Part shown: piece by piece, positions 1-8,208 of the stretch
Position numbering within the stretch: the first letter of the stretch is position 1
Layout: the number at the start of each line of letters is the position of its first letter
NCBI GenBank assembly: GCA_018061485.1
Contig: JAGOUA010000006.1
Location: 1 to 25,149 of the forward strand
Direction: 5' to 3'
Length of the DNA stretch: 25,149 nucleotides
DNA from: Patescibacteria group bacterium
Lineage (GTDB): Bacteria; Patescibacteriota; Patescibacteriia; 2-12-FULL-60-25
Position numbers and translations under genes: made by a program
Notes under the pieces: model-generated
The model's input: the letters and a program-made list of their open reading frames with translations, nothing else
Told to the model about the DNA's origin: nothing
Database searches by the model: none

Positions 1-1583
1 ATTTTGAGGTACGCGCGCGCAATGCCCACGCGCTGACGCTCTCCACCAGACAGCATCACGCCACGCTCTCCCACGACCGTTTCGAGTCCCTTGGGAAAGC
101 GCTTTGTATCGTCCAGAAGAAGATGCAGATGCGCGGCTTCAATGGCGGCTCGCAGTGCCTTATCCGAGACGTTCTGCACGCTGTAGCAGATGTTGGCGCG
201 AATAGAATCATCAAACAGGGCTGTGTCTTGCGGAACGGGCGCGAACAGGCCTCGATACCAGTCTCGCGACAGGTCTCGAATCGGAGTGCCGTTGAGCGTG
301 ATCCCTCCTCCCGTAGGATCGTAGATCCGCATCAGGAGTTTGATGAGCGTGCTCTTGCCTCCGCCGCTTGGACCAACAAGGGCCGTCATCTTCCCAGGGG
401 AAAACGCCAGATTTAGACCCGTTAGGACGGGCGGTCGTCCTGCGTACTGATGCGTCAGCTGTTCGCAGCGCAACGTGTATGACAAGGCGGGTTGCGTCGG
501 TGCTGCAGGGTTGTTGGGAAGCTGGTTCGGCGTGTCGAGCAAGGCTTGTACGCGTCGAATGCTGACACCGTGGCGAAGAATGCGCTGGTAGAGCTGTAGG
601 ATGCGCCACAACTTATCCATGACGATCTGCCCTGTAACCATTACGTAGGCGCATGTACTTACACTGAGTGTGCCGTTTCGTACGCCCAAGAAAGCGACGG
701 CTATCGAGAGAAAATAGCCCGAGAGTAGACAGAGCGAGATGCCGAGGCGGTAGCGCTGATTCAACGTGTGTGCCTCGTCTTCAAGGACGACGATAGCCGT
801 TCGCTCCGTACGCTGGTTTTGCTGCTCCCATGCTTCGCGAACCCATGCCTGCACCGTCGAAGCGTAGGCAACACTTTGGATCAGTGTCTTGGTTGCGTGA
901 TCCGATCGGGTTTCCATCCGCTCCCAAACGGGTGTCACGCGTTGCTGGAGCTTGGCGTACAGTACGCCTGCGAGCAGAACGGGAATCATGAGCGTTGCGG
1001 CGATAAGAGGGTAAGTACCAATCAAGATCGCGGTGCTGACGATCCAAAAGGCCACTGTCGGGGCAAAGTCGTAAAACAGGTCGATCGTCACGTCGGTCAT
1101 GCGACCGCAGCCCTTGATGATCTTCGATACCTGCTTTCCCATGCCGTGCCGTTCATGGAACTCGGTGGGGAGACTGAGGAGCTGTTCTTGGCAGAGCATC
1201 GGCCATTCGTAATGCAGGCGGTTAATCCCTTGCCAGAACTGGTGCAGTCCGCCGTACTGATCGGCGACGGCGCTCACGACCTTGAGAAGAGCAAAGGCTC
1301 CCAGCAACGTCATCAAGCGAGATGATGCTTGTCCTGCCGAAAGGCTGGGAATAAGGGTGATGATGCTCGCCAAGATCCATGCTTCAACGGGGCCAAAGCC
1401 CATATTGAGTAGGTGGAGGCCGAAACCTTTTGCGAGACGCTTGCGTTCTGAGGCGGAAACGCGCCAAATAAAGCGCACGATACCGACAAGGTCGCTGAGA
1501 GCGGAGAGCGCCGTTGAGGGGCGCTGTGTCTCTTCCCAGTCGAAGGGATCCTGTTCTGGATCCGAAGCGGGGTCTGAAGACAT
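1..1583 (-). CDS. ABC exporter, fused permease-ATPase half transporter (3' end truncated)
   Basis: Reading the minus strand from ATG at 1583 gives 527 codons running off the window edge. The first ~340 residues form a hydrophobic exporter-type transmembrane domain. The nucleotide-binding domain follows, with Walker A GPSGGGKST at about residues 403-411, a Q-loop (PVPQDTALFDDSI) and the ABC signature LSGGERQRV at about 508-516. The Walker B and H-loop lie beyond the window. This order (TMD then NBD in one chain) is that of ABCB/MsbA-type homodimeric exporters, which move lipids, peptides or drugs outward using ATP. The substrate cannot be read from the sequence. The start was chosen because it opens the longest sensible frame after a weak AAAGG ribosome site. 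It is divergent from the secreted-protein gene at 1917. Family is certain, substrate unknown. Confidence 0.93.
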   Translation of the reverse strand, partial: MSSDPASDPEQDPFDWEETQRPSTALSALSDLVGIVRFIWRVSASERKRLAKGFGLHLLNMGFGPVEAWILASIITLIPSLSAGQASSRLMTLLGAFALLKVVSAVADQYGGLHQFWQGINRLHYEWPMLCQEQLLSLPTEFHERHGMGKQVSKIIKGCGRMTDVTIDLFYDFAPTVAFWIVSTAILIGTYPLIAATLMIPVLLAGVLYAKLQQRVTPVWERMETRSDHATKTLIQSVAYASTVQAWVREAWEQQNQRTERTAIVVLEDEAHTLNQRYRLGISLCLLSGYFLSIAVAFLGVRNGTLSVSTCAYVMVTGQIVMDKLWRILQLYQRILRHGVSIRRVQALLDTPNQLPNNPAAPTQPALSYTLRCEQLTHQYAGRPPVLTGLNLAFSPGKMTALVGPSGGGKSTLIKLLMRIYDPTGGGITLNGTPIRDLSRDWYRGLFAPVPQDTALFDDSIRANICYSVQNVSDKALRAAIEAAHLHLLLDDTKRFPKGLETVVGERGVMLSGGERQRVGIARAYLK

Positions 1584-1814
1584 GGTGTGTGCCTTTCGTT
1601 CGTGTGGTGGAGCGTGGAAAGAACAATCCTGCCCGAGTTCATCGGGCAGGATCATGGTTCAACCCCCATCGCCTTGGTTATCCAAGGTGGGTTGAGCAAA
1701 AATCGTGCACGACAAACTCCCCCGGCGAAAAGCCGATCGTTGGACCCTGGTAGGTGGTGACTCGAAGAGAGGTCATACGATGGGAGGGAGAGAATACAGT
1801 CTACTGATTTTTTC
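1584..1814 (-). promoter_or_regulatory. Long structured 5' leader of the ABC exporter, possible attenuator
   Basis: The minus-strand promoter at 1815-1843 implies a leader of roughly 225 nt, which is odd in a window where most mRNAs look leaderless. It holds a hairpin at 1660-1694 (CCTTGG/CCAAGG with outer CAACCC/GGGTTG) and a perfect 11-bp GC-rich hairpin at 1626-1652 (arms 1626-1636 and 1642-1652, loop of 5). On the minus strand the second hairpin is followed by TTGTTCTTT, so it reads like an intrinsic terminator just upstream of the start codon. I found no T-box consensus or other known riboswitch core. Confidence 0.5.
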
Positions 1815-1843
1815 AAAATACCAAGAAGCGGGGCATTTGTCAA
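1815..1843 (-). promoter_or_regulatory. Promoter for the ABC exporter
   Basis: On the minus strand, -35 TTGACA (1843-1838), a 17-bp spacer and -10 TATTTT (1820-1815). The -35 is a perfect consensus. No other gene lies downstream on this strand, so it must serve the ABC exporter. Confidence 0.6.
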
Positions 1844-1849
1844 TGGTTT

Positions 1850-1880
1850 TTGCGAGAAGAGGTGTTCATGTTAGTATAAT
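1850..1880 (+). promoter_or_regulatory. Promoter for the secreted repeat-domain protein
   Basis: A perfect -10 TATAAT at 1875-1880 with a possible -35 TTGCGA at 1850-1855 (19-bp spacer, longer than ideal). It leaves a 5' UTR of about 30 nt before ATG 1917, with no Shine-Dalgarno sequence in it. Confidence 0.55.
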
Positions 1881-1916
1881 CGTGTTCGATTATTCTTCTG
1901 TTTGTTCTTTTTGCGT

Positions 1917-3641
1917 ATGAGGAAGTCCGTGCATCCTACGTCGGCCGTGGCAGGAATGGTGCTTTTAGCGTTCGTCACTGTTTCGTTCGGAATTTCTGCC
2001 CCGCGTGCTCACGCGGCAGAGTCGTCTATCGTGCAAGAGTGTGCTGAGGCCTACGCTCCAGAATATCGCGAGGCGGTTCAGGATCTTGGTCAGGACATGC
2101 GCGAAAGCTTTGTCCAGCAGTGGAATCGTCAGATTGGCTTTCGTGTTCGTGCCGCTCGCCAGAATAGGAAGGCCGGTGTTCAGCGAACATTGCAAACAAC
2201 GGGGCGATCGCTTCCAGCAAACATCAATCAAGTGATTACGACGCAGGTGCGTGCGGTTGATGCGGATATTACGGCGCTACGCTCTGCCTACACGAGGCTC
2301 AACGAGGCTCCCTCGTCTATCGATACAGTTGTTCGTCCACCGGCGACGGTTGCTTTTGGTCCTCTTAATACGACGCTGCTTCGCTTAGAGCGAGCGTTGC
2401 GCGTGTATGCAAACGCCACCGATAGAGCCATTATTACCCGCGTGTGGAATGAGACGCGTCGTGAGTATCAAACGGCGTTTCAGGAGGGTCGAGATCAGGC
2501 GCGTGCTATGTTTATCGAGAACATGCAAGCGTGTATCTACGATGGGGTAACGCCTGATCAGGCTACCGAAGCCGAAGAGGGTGCGGCGAGTACAGAGGAA
2601 GAGAAGGGGGAAGCGGCTCCTCCTGCGGCAGAAGCTCGTAGAGAGCCAGCGCGACCTCAGGAATCAGTGAATGGAACCCGTCCGGCTCAAGAAACGCGAT
2701 CCACCGAAGCTCCTCGAACGGATGCAGCAATGCAACGACCTCAGGATAGTGCTCCTGCTGTGCGTGTAACACGGGTGAATATTGATAATCAGGCGGTTTA
2801 TCTAGACGCATGTAAGCAGCAGGTGGTTCTTCGAGCGAATGTCTTTGCAAGCGGCAAGGCGATGGTGAAGGGGTACTTTGTCTTCCATGATGGGGTGCGA
2901 TCTCCAGAAATGACACTTGAGACGGATGCAACGGGTCAGGCGTATGCTGAGATGCGACGTGAGTTCACTCCGACGGCGGCTTCTTCGGGGAACGGTACTG
3001 GGCAGTTCATTGTCGTTGCTCCAGAGCCATTCTCTTCGATAAAGACAGAGTTTGTGATTCGTTGTCAGGCGACCGCCTCAAACAGTCCTTCGCCAAGCGC
3101 TTCGGCAAGTCCTAGCGCGCTCAAGGCGGATGTACAACTTAGTGTTGTTGATAAGAGCGAAGTTCAGGCGTGTGTGATAGCGCATCGCTTTCAGTTCCTG
3201 GGAACTATTTCTTACGGAGGAGCGGGAACGGTTCAGTACTACTGGCTACGCAGCGACGGCAGCCGTTCTCCTCTCCAAAGCGCCGTGTTCGAGAAGGCTG
3301 GTTCAACATCGGTAACGTATGACTGGGGAGGGATCTCGGCTTCGCTTAGCGGTTCTGTTTCACTGGTGGTGACTTCGCCGAATGAGATTCGTTCCACGGC
3401 GTACTGGCGTTTTACACGCGATTGTCCAACGACCGCGGCAACGACGCCTCCGGCGGCATCGACACCATCGCCTGATGCATCAAAAGAGGGAACGGATGCT
3501 GCAAGTAGTTCTGGGAGTGCAAGCCCAAGCGCTTCTCCTTCAGCAACCGAAGAGAAAAAGGAAGATGACACTGCTTCAGCAACGGATGCCGCCTCGGGAT
3601 CGGCGGCGACGATCGTAGAGACGTCAAAAGAAACAAAATAG
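1917..3641 (+). CDS. Secreted protein with helical N-domain and two tandem Cys-paired beta domains
   Basis: 574 aa. The N-terminus has a classical signal peptide: basic MRK, a hydrophobic core at ~11-28 and a signal peptidase I site after APRAHA (residue ~33). Residues ~35-210 are predicted helical and contain C42 and C206. A Glu/Pro/Ala-rich low-complexity linker (~215-285) follows. Two beta-rich domains come next; each has a Cys pair with exactly 84 residues between the two positions (C299/C383 and C419/C503), a shared hydrophobic-aromatic then DG-x-RSP motif (YFVFHDGVRSP, YYWLRSDGSRSP) and a final RC or RDC. The domains are joined and followed by Ser/Pro/Ala-rich tracts. I read this as a duplicated Ig-like disulfide-bonded module on a surface or exported protein. 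All six mature cysteines could pair. ATG 1917 is preferred over an in-frame TTG at 1902 because it places the basic n-region first. No family recognised. Confidence 0.88.
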   Translation: MRKSVHPTSAVAGMVLLAFVTVSFGISAPRAHAAESSIVQECAEAYAPEYREAVQDLGQDMRESFVQQWNRQIGFRVRAARQNRKAGVQRTLQTTGRSLPANINQVITTQVRAVDADITALRSAYTRLNEAPSSIDTVVRPPATVAFGPLNTTLLRLERALRVYANATDRAIITRVWNETRREYQTAFQEGRDQARAMFIENMQACIYDGVTPDQATEAEEGAASTEEEKGEAAPPAAEARREPARPQESVNGTRPAQETRSTEAPRTDAAMQRPQDSAPAVRVTRVNIDNQAVYLDACKQQVVLRANVFASGKAMVKGYFVFHDGVRSPEMTLETDATGQAYAEMRREFTPTAASSGNGTGQFIVVAPEPFSSIKTEFVIRCQATASNSPSPSASASPSALKADVQLSVVDKSEVQACVIAHRFQFLGTISYGGAGTVQYYWLRSDGSRSPLQSAVFEKAGSTSVTYDWGGISASLSGSVSLVVTSPNEIRSTAYWRFTRDCPTTAATTPPAASTPSPDASKEGTDAASSSGSASPSASPSATEEKKEDDTASATDAASGSAATIVETSKETK

Positions 3642-3687
3642 CAAGATGACCCCCGCTTAACAGGCGGGGGTTGCTGTTGCCATCTTG
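3642..3687 (+). terminator. Terminator hairpin after the secreted protein
   Basis: A 7-bp GC stem CCCCCGC/GCGGGGG (3650-3656 and 3664-3670) sits inside an outer stem CAAGATG/CATCTTG (3642-3648 and 3681-3687). The T-tract is weak (TTGCTGTTG). The right arm overlaps the -35 of the malic enzyme promoter. Confidence 0.65.
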
Positions 3688-3705
3688 TGTCGCGCGTCTT
3701 ACGCT
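3677..3705 (+). promoter_or_regulatory. Leaderless-type promoter for malic enzyme
   Basis: -35 TTGCCA (3677-3682), 17-bp spacer, -10 TACGCT (3700-3705), then only 8 nt to ATG 3714. Transcription would start at or within a base or two of the start codon. Confidence 0.65.
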
Positions 3706-3713
3706 ACAGGTCT

Positions 3714-4868
3714 ATGACACAACGCACCCCTGAACAGCTCGCTCAAGCGTCGATCGATCTTCACAAGGCTTCTCGTGGCAAAATCGAGATGCGTGCCAAG
3801 GTGGAGGTAAACTCCCTCGAGGATCTTACGTTGATTTATTCTCCGGGCGTGGGAGCGGTATCCAAAGCGATCGCTGCAGATCCTGCACAGGCAGACGTGT
3901 TGACATGGCGTAAAAATACCGTTGCCGTGGTTTCGGATGGATCGGCGGTCTTAGGTCTTGGAAATATCGGTGCGGCTGCAGCTCTTCCGGTGATGGAAGG
4001 AAAATGTGCCATCTTTAAGCGTTTTTCTGGCATTGATGCGGTGCCATTGGTGTTGAATACGCAAGATCCTGATGAGTTGATCCGTATTATCGCGTCGCTT
4101 GAACCATCTTTTGGGGCGATTCAGCTCGAAGATATTTCAGCTCCGCGGTGTTTTACGATCGAACAAGCGTTGCAAGATCGCCTTTCTATTCCTGTGATGC
4201 ATGACGATCAGCACGGAACGGCGATCGTCGTGTTGGCTGGGCTTATCAACGCCCTCAAGGTGGTTGGGAAGTCCATGCAGGATATTCGTGTAGTGATGAA
4301 CGGCGCAGGGGCGGCGGGAGTGGCTATTGCGAAGCTTCTCGTGAAGGCGGGCGTGCGACAGTTTGTCGCGCTAGACCGTCAGGGCGTGATCGTCAAAGAG
4401 CGCGAAGGTCTTACGCAAGAAAAGCAGTGGCTCGCCGATATGGCGACGACGGGAGTGATGGGGCAGGGCTTGGCAGACGTCGTTGCTGGCGCGGATGTGC
4501 TGATCGGTGTAAGTGCGGCGGGGGCGTTTTCGGCGGATCTGGTGCGTACTATGGCGTCTGGCTCTATCGTGTTTGCGCTCGCAAACCCCGTGCCAGAAAT
4601 CACGCCTGATCAGGCTCGTGAAGGTGGGGTGATGGTGCTTGCAACCGGTCGCAGTGATTACGCCAACCAGGTGAATAATGCGCTTTGCTATCCGGGCTTA
4701 TTTCGTGGCATGTTGGATAACGGTATCGTGCGAGTCACGGACGAGATAAAAGTGGCAGCGGCTCAGGCGATTGCGGGCTTTATCGCTGAACCAACGGCTG
4801 ATCGCATCGTGCCAAATATGTTCGACGAGGGATTGCACGAAGCCGTCGCCGCTTGTGTACAGAAGTGA
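3714..4868 (+). CDS. Malic enzyme (malate dehydrogenase, oxaloacetate-decarboxylating)
   Basis: 384 aa, the size of the short bacterial malic enzymes without a phosphotransacetylase tail. It converts malate to pyruvate and CO2 with reduction of NAD(P) in the cytoplasm. Visible family motifs are YSPGV (42-46), VSDGSAVLGLGNIG (~73-86), the metal-binding LED (138-140), HDDQHGTA (163-170), the dinucleotide-binding GAGAAG (198-202 region), ALANPVPE and TGRSDY-NQVNN near the C-terminus. The start ATG 3714 fits both the family N-terminus and the adjacent -10 element; upstream in-frame codons overlap the promoter. Cofactor preference cannot be decided by eye. In a reduced fermentative genome this would supply pyruvate and reducing power. 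It is followed by a 171-nt structured gap and then secA. Confidence 0.95.
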   Translation: MTQRTPEQLAQASIDLHKASRGKIEMRAKVEVNSLEDLTLIYSPGVGAVSKAIAADPAQADVLTWRKNTVAVVSDGSAVLGLGNIGAAAALPVMEGKCAIFKRFSGIDAVPLVLNTQDPDELIRIIASLEPSFGAIQLEDISAPRCFTIEQALQDRLSIPVMHDDQHGTAIVVLAGLINALKVVGKSMQDIRVVMNGAGAAGVAIAKLLVKAGVRQFVALDRQGVIVKEREGLTQEKQWLADMATTGVMGQGLADVVAGADVLIGVSAAGAFSADLVRTMASGSIVFALANPVPEITPDQAREGGVMVLATGRSDYANQVNNALCYPGLFRGMLDNGIVRVTDEIKVAAAQAIAGFIAEPTADRIVPNMFDEGLHEAVAACVQK

Positions 4869-5024
4869 TGTTTTCAGGACTTTCGCGTTTGGATGAGATG
4901 CGAAGCGTTGGAGCAAGAACCACCGGAGGCGCACTGTTAAGTGCGGTGAGGCTGGTTCGTAGCGAAACGCCAGTAGATCGCCAAACGAGGAAGTCCACGA
5001 GTGGACGAGAGGGGGGAAAGTCGG
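4869..5024 (+). other. Structured intergenic segment between malic enzyme and secA (candidate RNA)
   Basis: A nested hairpin occupies 4905-4970: outer GCGTT/AACGC (4905-4909, 4966-4970), middle GAACCA/TGGTTC (4917-4922, 4953-4958) and apical CGCACT/AGTGCG with a GTTA loop (4930-4945). A second hairpin GTCCA-CGAG-TGGAC is at 4993-5006. No T-run follows the first, so it is not a simple terminator. If secA mRNA is leaderless, this belongs to the malic enzyme 3' UTR or is an independent small RNA. I could not match RNase P, tmRNA, SRP RNA or a known riboswitch. Confidence 0.45.
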
Positions 5025-5030
5025 TAGGAT
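5002..5030 (+). promoter_or_regulatory. Leaderless-type promoter for secA
   Basis: -35 TGGACG (5002-5007), 17-bp spacer, -10 TAGGAT (5025-5030), then 9 nt to ATG 5040. The -35 overlaps the right arm of the hairpin at 4993-5006. Confidence 0.5.
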
Positions 5031-5039
5031 TCGGTCTAT

Positions 5040-7598
5040 ATGTCTTTTTTGCACAAACTCTTTGGCGATCCGAATGTCCGCGAAGCGCAAAAGCTTCGAG
5101 CGATTATTGAGCAGCAGGTCAACCCGCTCGCTGGATCCATGGAAGCGCTAACGGACGCTCAGTTACGCGAAAAAACGGCGGATTTTCGTGCGCGCATGGC
5201 GTCCGGCCAGTCTCTCGATAGTCTGCTTCCAGAGGCCTTCGCCGTGGTTCGTGAGACCTCTCGCCGTGTGCTCGGGCAACGGCAATACGACGTACAGCTC
5301 TTGGGCGGTATCGCGTTGCATCGCGGCATGATCGCCGAAATGCGTACCGGTGAAGGAAAGACGCTGACGGCTACGGCCCCGGTGTATTTGAATGCGCTTA
5401 CGAGTAAAGGGGTGCACGTGATTACGGTGAACGACTACTTGGCGCGTCGTGACGCCGTGTGGATGGGTCAGGTGTATCACGCGTTGGGATTGCGTGTAGC
5501 GTGTATTCAGCATCAGGGGAGTTTTGTGTACGATCCAGAATTCAAGACCGAACCTGAACATGATCCAAATCGCGACCAAACGGGATCCTTTCGCGTAGAC
5601 ATGGACTATCTTCGTCCCGTCTCTCGCAAAGAGGCGTACGAGGCGGATATTACGTATGGAACCAATAACGAGTTCGGCTTTGATTACCTTCGCGACAACA
5701 TGGCACAACGGTCTATCGATCGTGTGCAGCGTCCGTTGCATTACGCCGTGATCGACGAGGTCGACTCGATTTTGATTGACGAAGCGCGTACCCCGCTCAT
5801 TATCTCCGCGCCAGCCGAAGAGGCGGCCGACATGTACTACCGTTTTGCGGAACTTGTGCCTCGTCTTGCGCGCGAAACGGATTATACGGTGGACGAAAAA
5901 CTACGTGCAGCAACGCTTACGGAGAGCGGTATCGAAAAGATCGAGCAGTGGCTCGGTGTCGATAACTTGTATGTGCAGGGCGGCTTTAAGCTTGTGCATC
6001 ACTTGGAGCAGGCGCTGAAGGCGCATGCGTTGTTCCGTAAAGATAAAGACTATGTCGTTAAGGACAACGAAGTCGTGATCGTGGATGAATTCACGGGGCG
6101 TATGATGCAGGGCCGTCGCTATTCTGAGGGGTTGCACCAAGCGCTTGAAGCAAAAGAACATGTGCAGATTCAGCGAGAATCGGTAACGCTTGCGACCATT
6201 ACCTTTCAAAACTACTTCCGTTTGTACGAAAAGCTCTCGGGAATGACGGGTACGGCCGCGACCGAAGCTGAAGAGTTTCACAAGATTTACAAGCTTGAGG
6301 TGCTCTCCATTCCTACACATCGTGATACCAAGCGCGTGGATTTGCCTGACCAAGTCTTCACGACGGAGATCGGGAAGTTTAAGGCGTTGGTCCGCGAAAT
6401 TAAGCGTCGTCATCAGTTGGGGCAGCCGGTACTGGTTGGTACGGCAAGTATCGAAAAGAACGAGATCGTGCATGTGTTGCTGCAACAAGAGGGCGTTCCG
6501 CACGAAATCTTGAATGCGAAGAACCATGAACGTGAAGCAGAGATCATCGCGCAGGCCGGTCGAAAGGGGGCGGTCACCATTGCCACGAACATGGCAGGAC
6601 GTGGTGTCGACATTCTGTTGGGGGGCAACCCCGTGAACGCGGGGATGGCGGCAGAGATTCGTGAGATGGGCGGCTTGTGCGTGATTGGAACGGAGCGCCA
6701 TGAATCGCGTCGTATCGACAACCAGTTGCGAGGACGCGCTGGGCGTCAGGGAGATCCGGGTACGACGCAGTTCTTTATCTCGATCGAGGATGATCTGATG
6801 CGCATCTTTGCCTCGGATCGCATGCGGCAGTTTATGTCGATGGGTATTCCTGAAGGTGAAGCTATTGAGCACAAGCTCTTGAGTCGCGCGATCGAACAAG
6901 CGCAGCGCAAGGTAGAAGGACATCACTTTGATGTGCGTAAACACTTGCTTGAATACGATGATGTGCTTAATAAGCATCGTCAGGTGTTCTACAAAAAGCG
7001 TTTGGAGATTCTGCTTGCCGCAGACGAGCCAACCAGCGGGGGAGTGCGGCACACTAAGCGCTTGGTTCATGAGATGTATGAGCAAGAGGTCGAAGCATTG
7101 GTGGTGCGTCACGCGTCGGCAGAAGAGGCGACGGACTGGGAATGGGCGGATCTTGAAGCGGGTCTCAAAGTGATCTTGCCGACGAGTATCGATCTTGGAT
7201 GGATGCCGGTGTTGCGCGAACGAGCCGACCTTTCGGTGCTCGAACGTCGTTCCTCGTTTATCGAGCAGGCGATGAAGGATATCGATAAAGCCTATCAAGA
7301 TCTTGAAGGTACACTCATGAATCCAGCGGTGATGCAGGATCTTGAAAAATCCATCTTGCTGCGTATTATGGATGATCTCTGGATCTTCCATCTTGAAGCG
7401 ATGGATCACTTGCGTCACGGTATTGGTCTTCAAGGGTATGGTCAGCGCGATCCACTTGTGGAGTATAAGCGCGAAGGGTATCGCTTGTTTCACGAAATGC
7501 TGGGAGAAATCGGTCGTCGATTAACGCGAACGCTCTTTCATGTGCAGGTAGCGCAGCCTGAAGCGCAAGCTCCAGAGCGTCACGAAACCACTGCCTAA
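5040..7598 (+). CDS. secA: Preprotein translocase ATPase SecA
   Basis: 852 aa. SecA is the ATP-driven motor that pushes unfolded preproteins through SecYEG at the cytoplasmic membrane face. Visible are Walker A (MRTGEGKT, ~101-108), the DEAD-type VIDEVDSILIDEARTP (~237-252), the signature ITYGTNNEFGFDYLRDNM, FTGRMMQGRRYSEGLHQA, the second helicase domain (TNMAGRGVDI, GTERHESRRIDNQLRGRAGRQGDPG split across adjacent lines) and the helical scaffold/wing region ending in GYGQRDPLVEYKREGY. The C-terminus ends in a short AQPEAQAPERHETTA tail and lacks the Cys-rich zinc-binding SecB/ribosome-contact motif found in many SecA proteins; this is common in lineages without SecB. There is a linker of charged residues around 165-190 before LRPVSRKEAYEADITYG. 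It probably handles both secreted proteins in this window. Confidence 0.98.
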   Translation: MSFLHKLFGDPNVREAQKLRAIIEQQVNPLAGSMEALTDAQLREKTADFRARMASGQSLDSLLPEAFAVVRETSRRVLGQRQYDVQLLGGIALHRGMIAEMRTGEGKTLTATAPVYLNALTSKGVHVITVNDYLARRDAVWMGQVYHALGLRVACIQHQGSFVYDPEFKTEPEHDPNRDQTGSFRVDMDYLRPVSRKEAYEADITYGTNNEFGFDYLRDNMAQRSIDRVQRPLHYAVIDEVDSILIDEARTPLIISAPAEEAADMYYRFAELVPRLARETDYTVDEKLRAATLTESGIEKIEQWLGVDNLYVQGGFKLVHHLEQALKAHALFRKDKDYVVKDNEVVIVDEFTGRMMQGRRYSEGLHQALEAKEHVQIQRESVTLATITFQNYFRLYEKLSGMTGTAATEAEEFHKIYKLEVLSIPTHRDTKRVDLPDQVFTTEIGKFKALVREIKRRHQLGQPVLVGTASIEKNEIVHVLLQQEGVPHEILNAKNHEREAEIIAQAGRKGAVTIATNMAGRGVDILLGGNPVNAGMAAEIREMGGLCVIGTERHESRRIDNQLRGRAGRQGDPGTTQFFISIEDDLMRIFASDRMRQFMSMGIPEGEAIEHKLLSRAIEQAQRKVEGHHFDVRKHLLEYDDVLNKHRQVFYKKRLEILLAADEPTSGGVRHTKRLVHEMYEQEVEALVVRHASAEEATDWEWADLEAGLKVILPTSIDLGWMPVLRERADLSVLERRSSFIEQAMKDIDKAYQDLEGTLMNPAVMQDLEKSILLRIMDDLWIFHLEAMDHLRHGIGLQGYGQRDPLVEYKREGYRLFHEMLGEIGRRLTRTLFHVQVAQPEAQAPERHETTA

Positions 7599-7602
7599 CA
7601 TA

Positions 7603-7630
7603 ATAAAACACGCCTTAGGGCGTGTTTTAT
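7603..7630. terminator. Bidirectional terminator between secA and the minus-strand era operon
   Basis: Perfect 12-bp stem ATAAAACACGCC (7603-7614) / GGCGTGTTTTAT (7619-7630) with a TTAG loop. It has a T-run on the plus strand and an equivalent one on the minus strand, so it serves both converging transcripts. Confidence 0.9.
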
Positions 7631-7641
7631 GTTGGTACAGG

Positions 7642-8208
7642 CTATTTTCTCTGCCAGCTGAGCCAGTGGGGAAGGTGTCGGTAATAGTAGATAGTGTCTC
7701 GTAAAGGGCGTAGAGCTTCTATGCGAAGCTTAGCGGTGATGACGTCCGTGGGAAGGGCCTCTTGCGCGAGGGCTCGCCACGGAAGATCCGCTGCGCGTCG
7801 CGCCTGATTGAGGGCGTTCCACGCCTCAAAAAAGAGCTCGTCGATACGCTGTGCGGCGGCCTCAACGGCCTCGTCTTGCAGATGCTCGATAAACACTTGG
7901 GCGAATAGACGCGTGTCATCAGGTGAAAGTGCGAGCTCCTGTTGAATGCTTGATAAAAGAGTCTGCGGTTGTACGGGTGGGTACTGAAACCAGCTTACCG
8001 CTCGCAAATAGAGGCGTGTTTCCGCGCGTGTAGCATGCGGCGTGGGGGTGAGCCCTTCGAGATGCTGCCGCAAATCTTCCATGAGAAACGCCTCTGCGGC
8101 CCAGCTATTACAAGAAAGAACATCTTGGCACAGGTCTCCCGAGGCGCGCTTACGAAGATGCTCGTTGACGCGATCAACGGTGGGAATGTGCTCAGGCGGA
8201 ATGGGCAT
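7642..8208 (-). CDS. Uncharacterised 188-aa protein downstream of era
   Basis: 188 aa, soluble, predicted mostly helical; no signal peptide, membrane segment or motif I recognise. It begins MPIPPEHIPTVDRVNEHLRK and has a central Glu/Ala-rich helical stretch (EAVEAAAQRIDELFFEAWN, about residues 113-131) and a basic aromatic C-terminus (YYYRHLPHWLSWQRK). Its start overlaps the last 17 nt of era in another frame, so translation is probably coupled and it is the last gene of the methyltransferase-era-unknown operon. The frame is supported by the overlap, the terminator 11 nt beyond its stop and its balanced composition. Function unknown; a link to ribosome assembly is only suggested by the neighbours. 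Confidence 0.8.
   Translation of the reverse strand: MPIPPEHIPTVDRVNEHLRKRASGDLCQDVLSCNSWAAEAFLMEDLRQHLEGLTPTPHATRAETRLYLRAVSWFQYPPVQPQTLLSSIQQELALSPDDTRLFAQVFIEHLQDEAVEAAAQRIDELFFEAWNALNQARRAADLPWRALAQEALPTDVITAKLRIEALRPLRDTIYYYRHLPHWLSWQRK

Noticed and set aside
768..1325. 185-codon plus-strand frame at the left end
   Set aside because: Antisense to the clear ABC exporter frame.
1626..1694. tRNA-like sequence (GGTTCAACC resembling a T-arm)
   Set aside because: No acceptor stem, anticodon arm or D-arm can be formed around it.
4905..5024. RNase P RNA or other known RNA in the malic enzyme-secA gap
   Set aside because: Short words such as GGAGCAAG and GAGGAA-GUCC recall RNase P, but the segment is too short and lacks the conserved P4 strands in the right order.
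4853..5110. 85-codon frame running from malic enzyme through the gap into secA
   Set aside because: Overlaps the ends of both genes, crosses the secA promoter and the hairpins, and its product is low-complexity basic sequence with no family.
5901..7493. 530-codon open frame antisense to secA
   Set aside because: It lies wholly opposite the strongly conserved SecA frame, has no family features, and its composition mirrors the codon bias of secA. Shadow frame.
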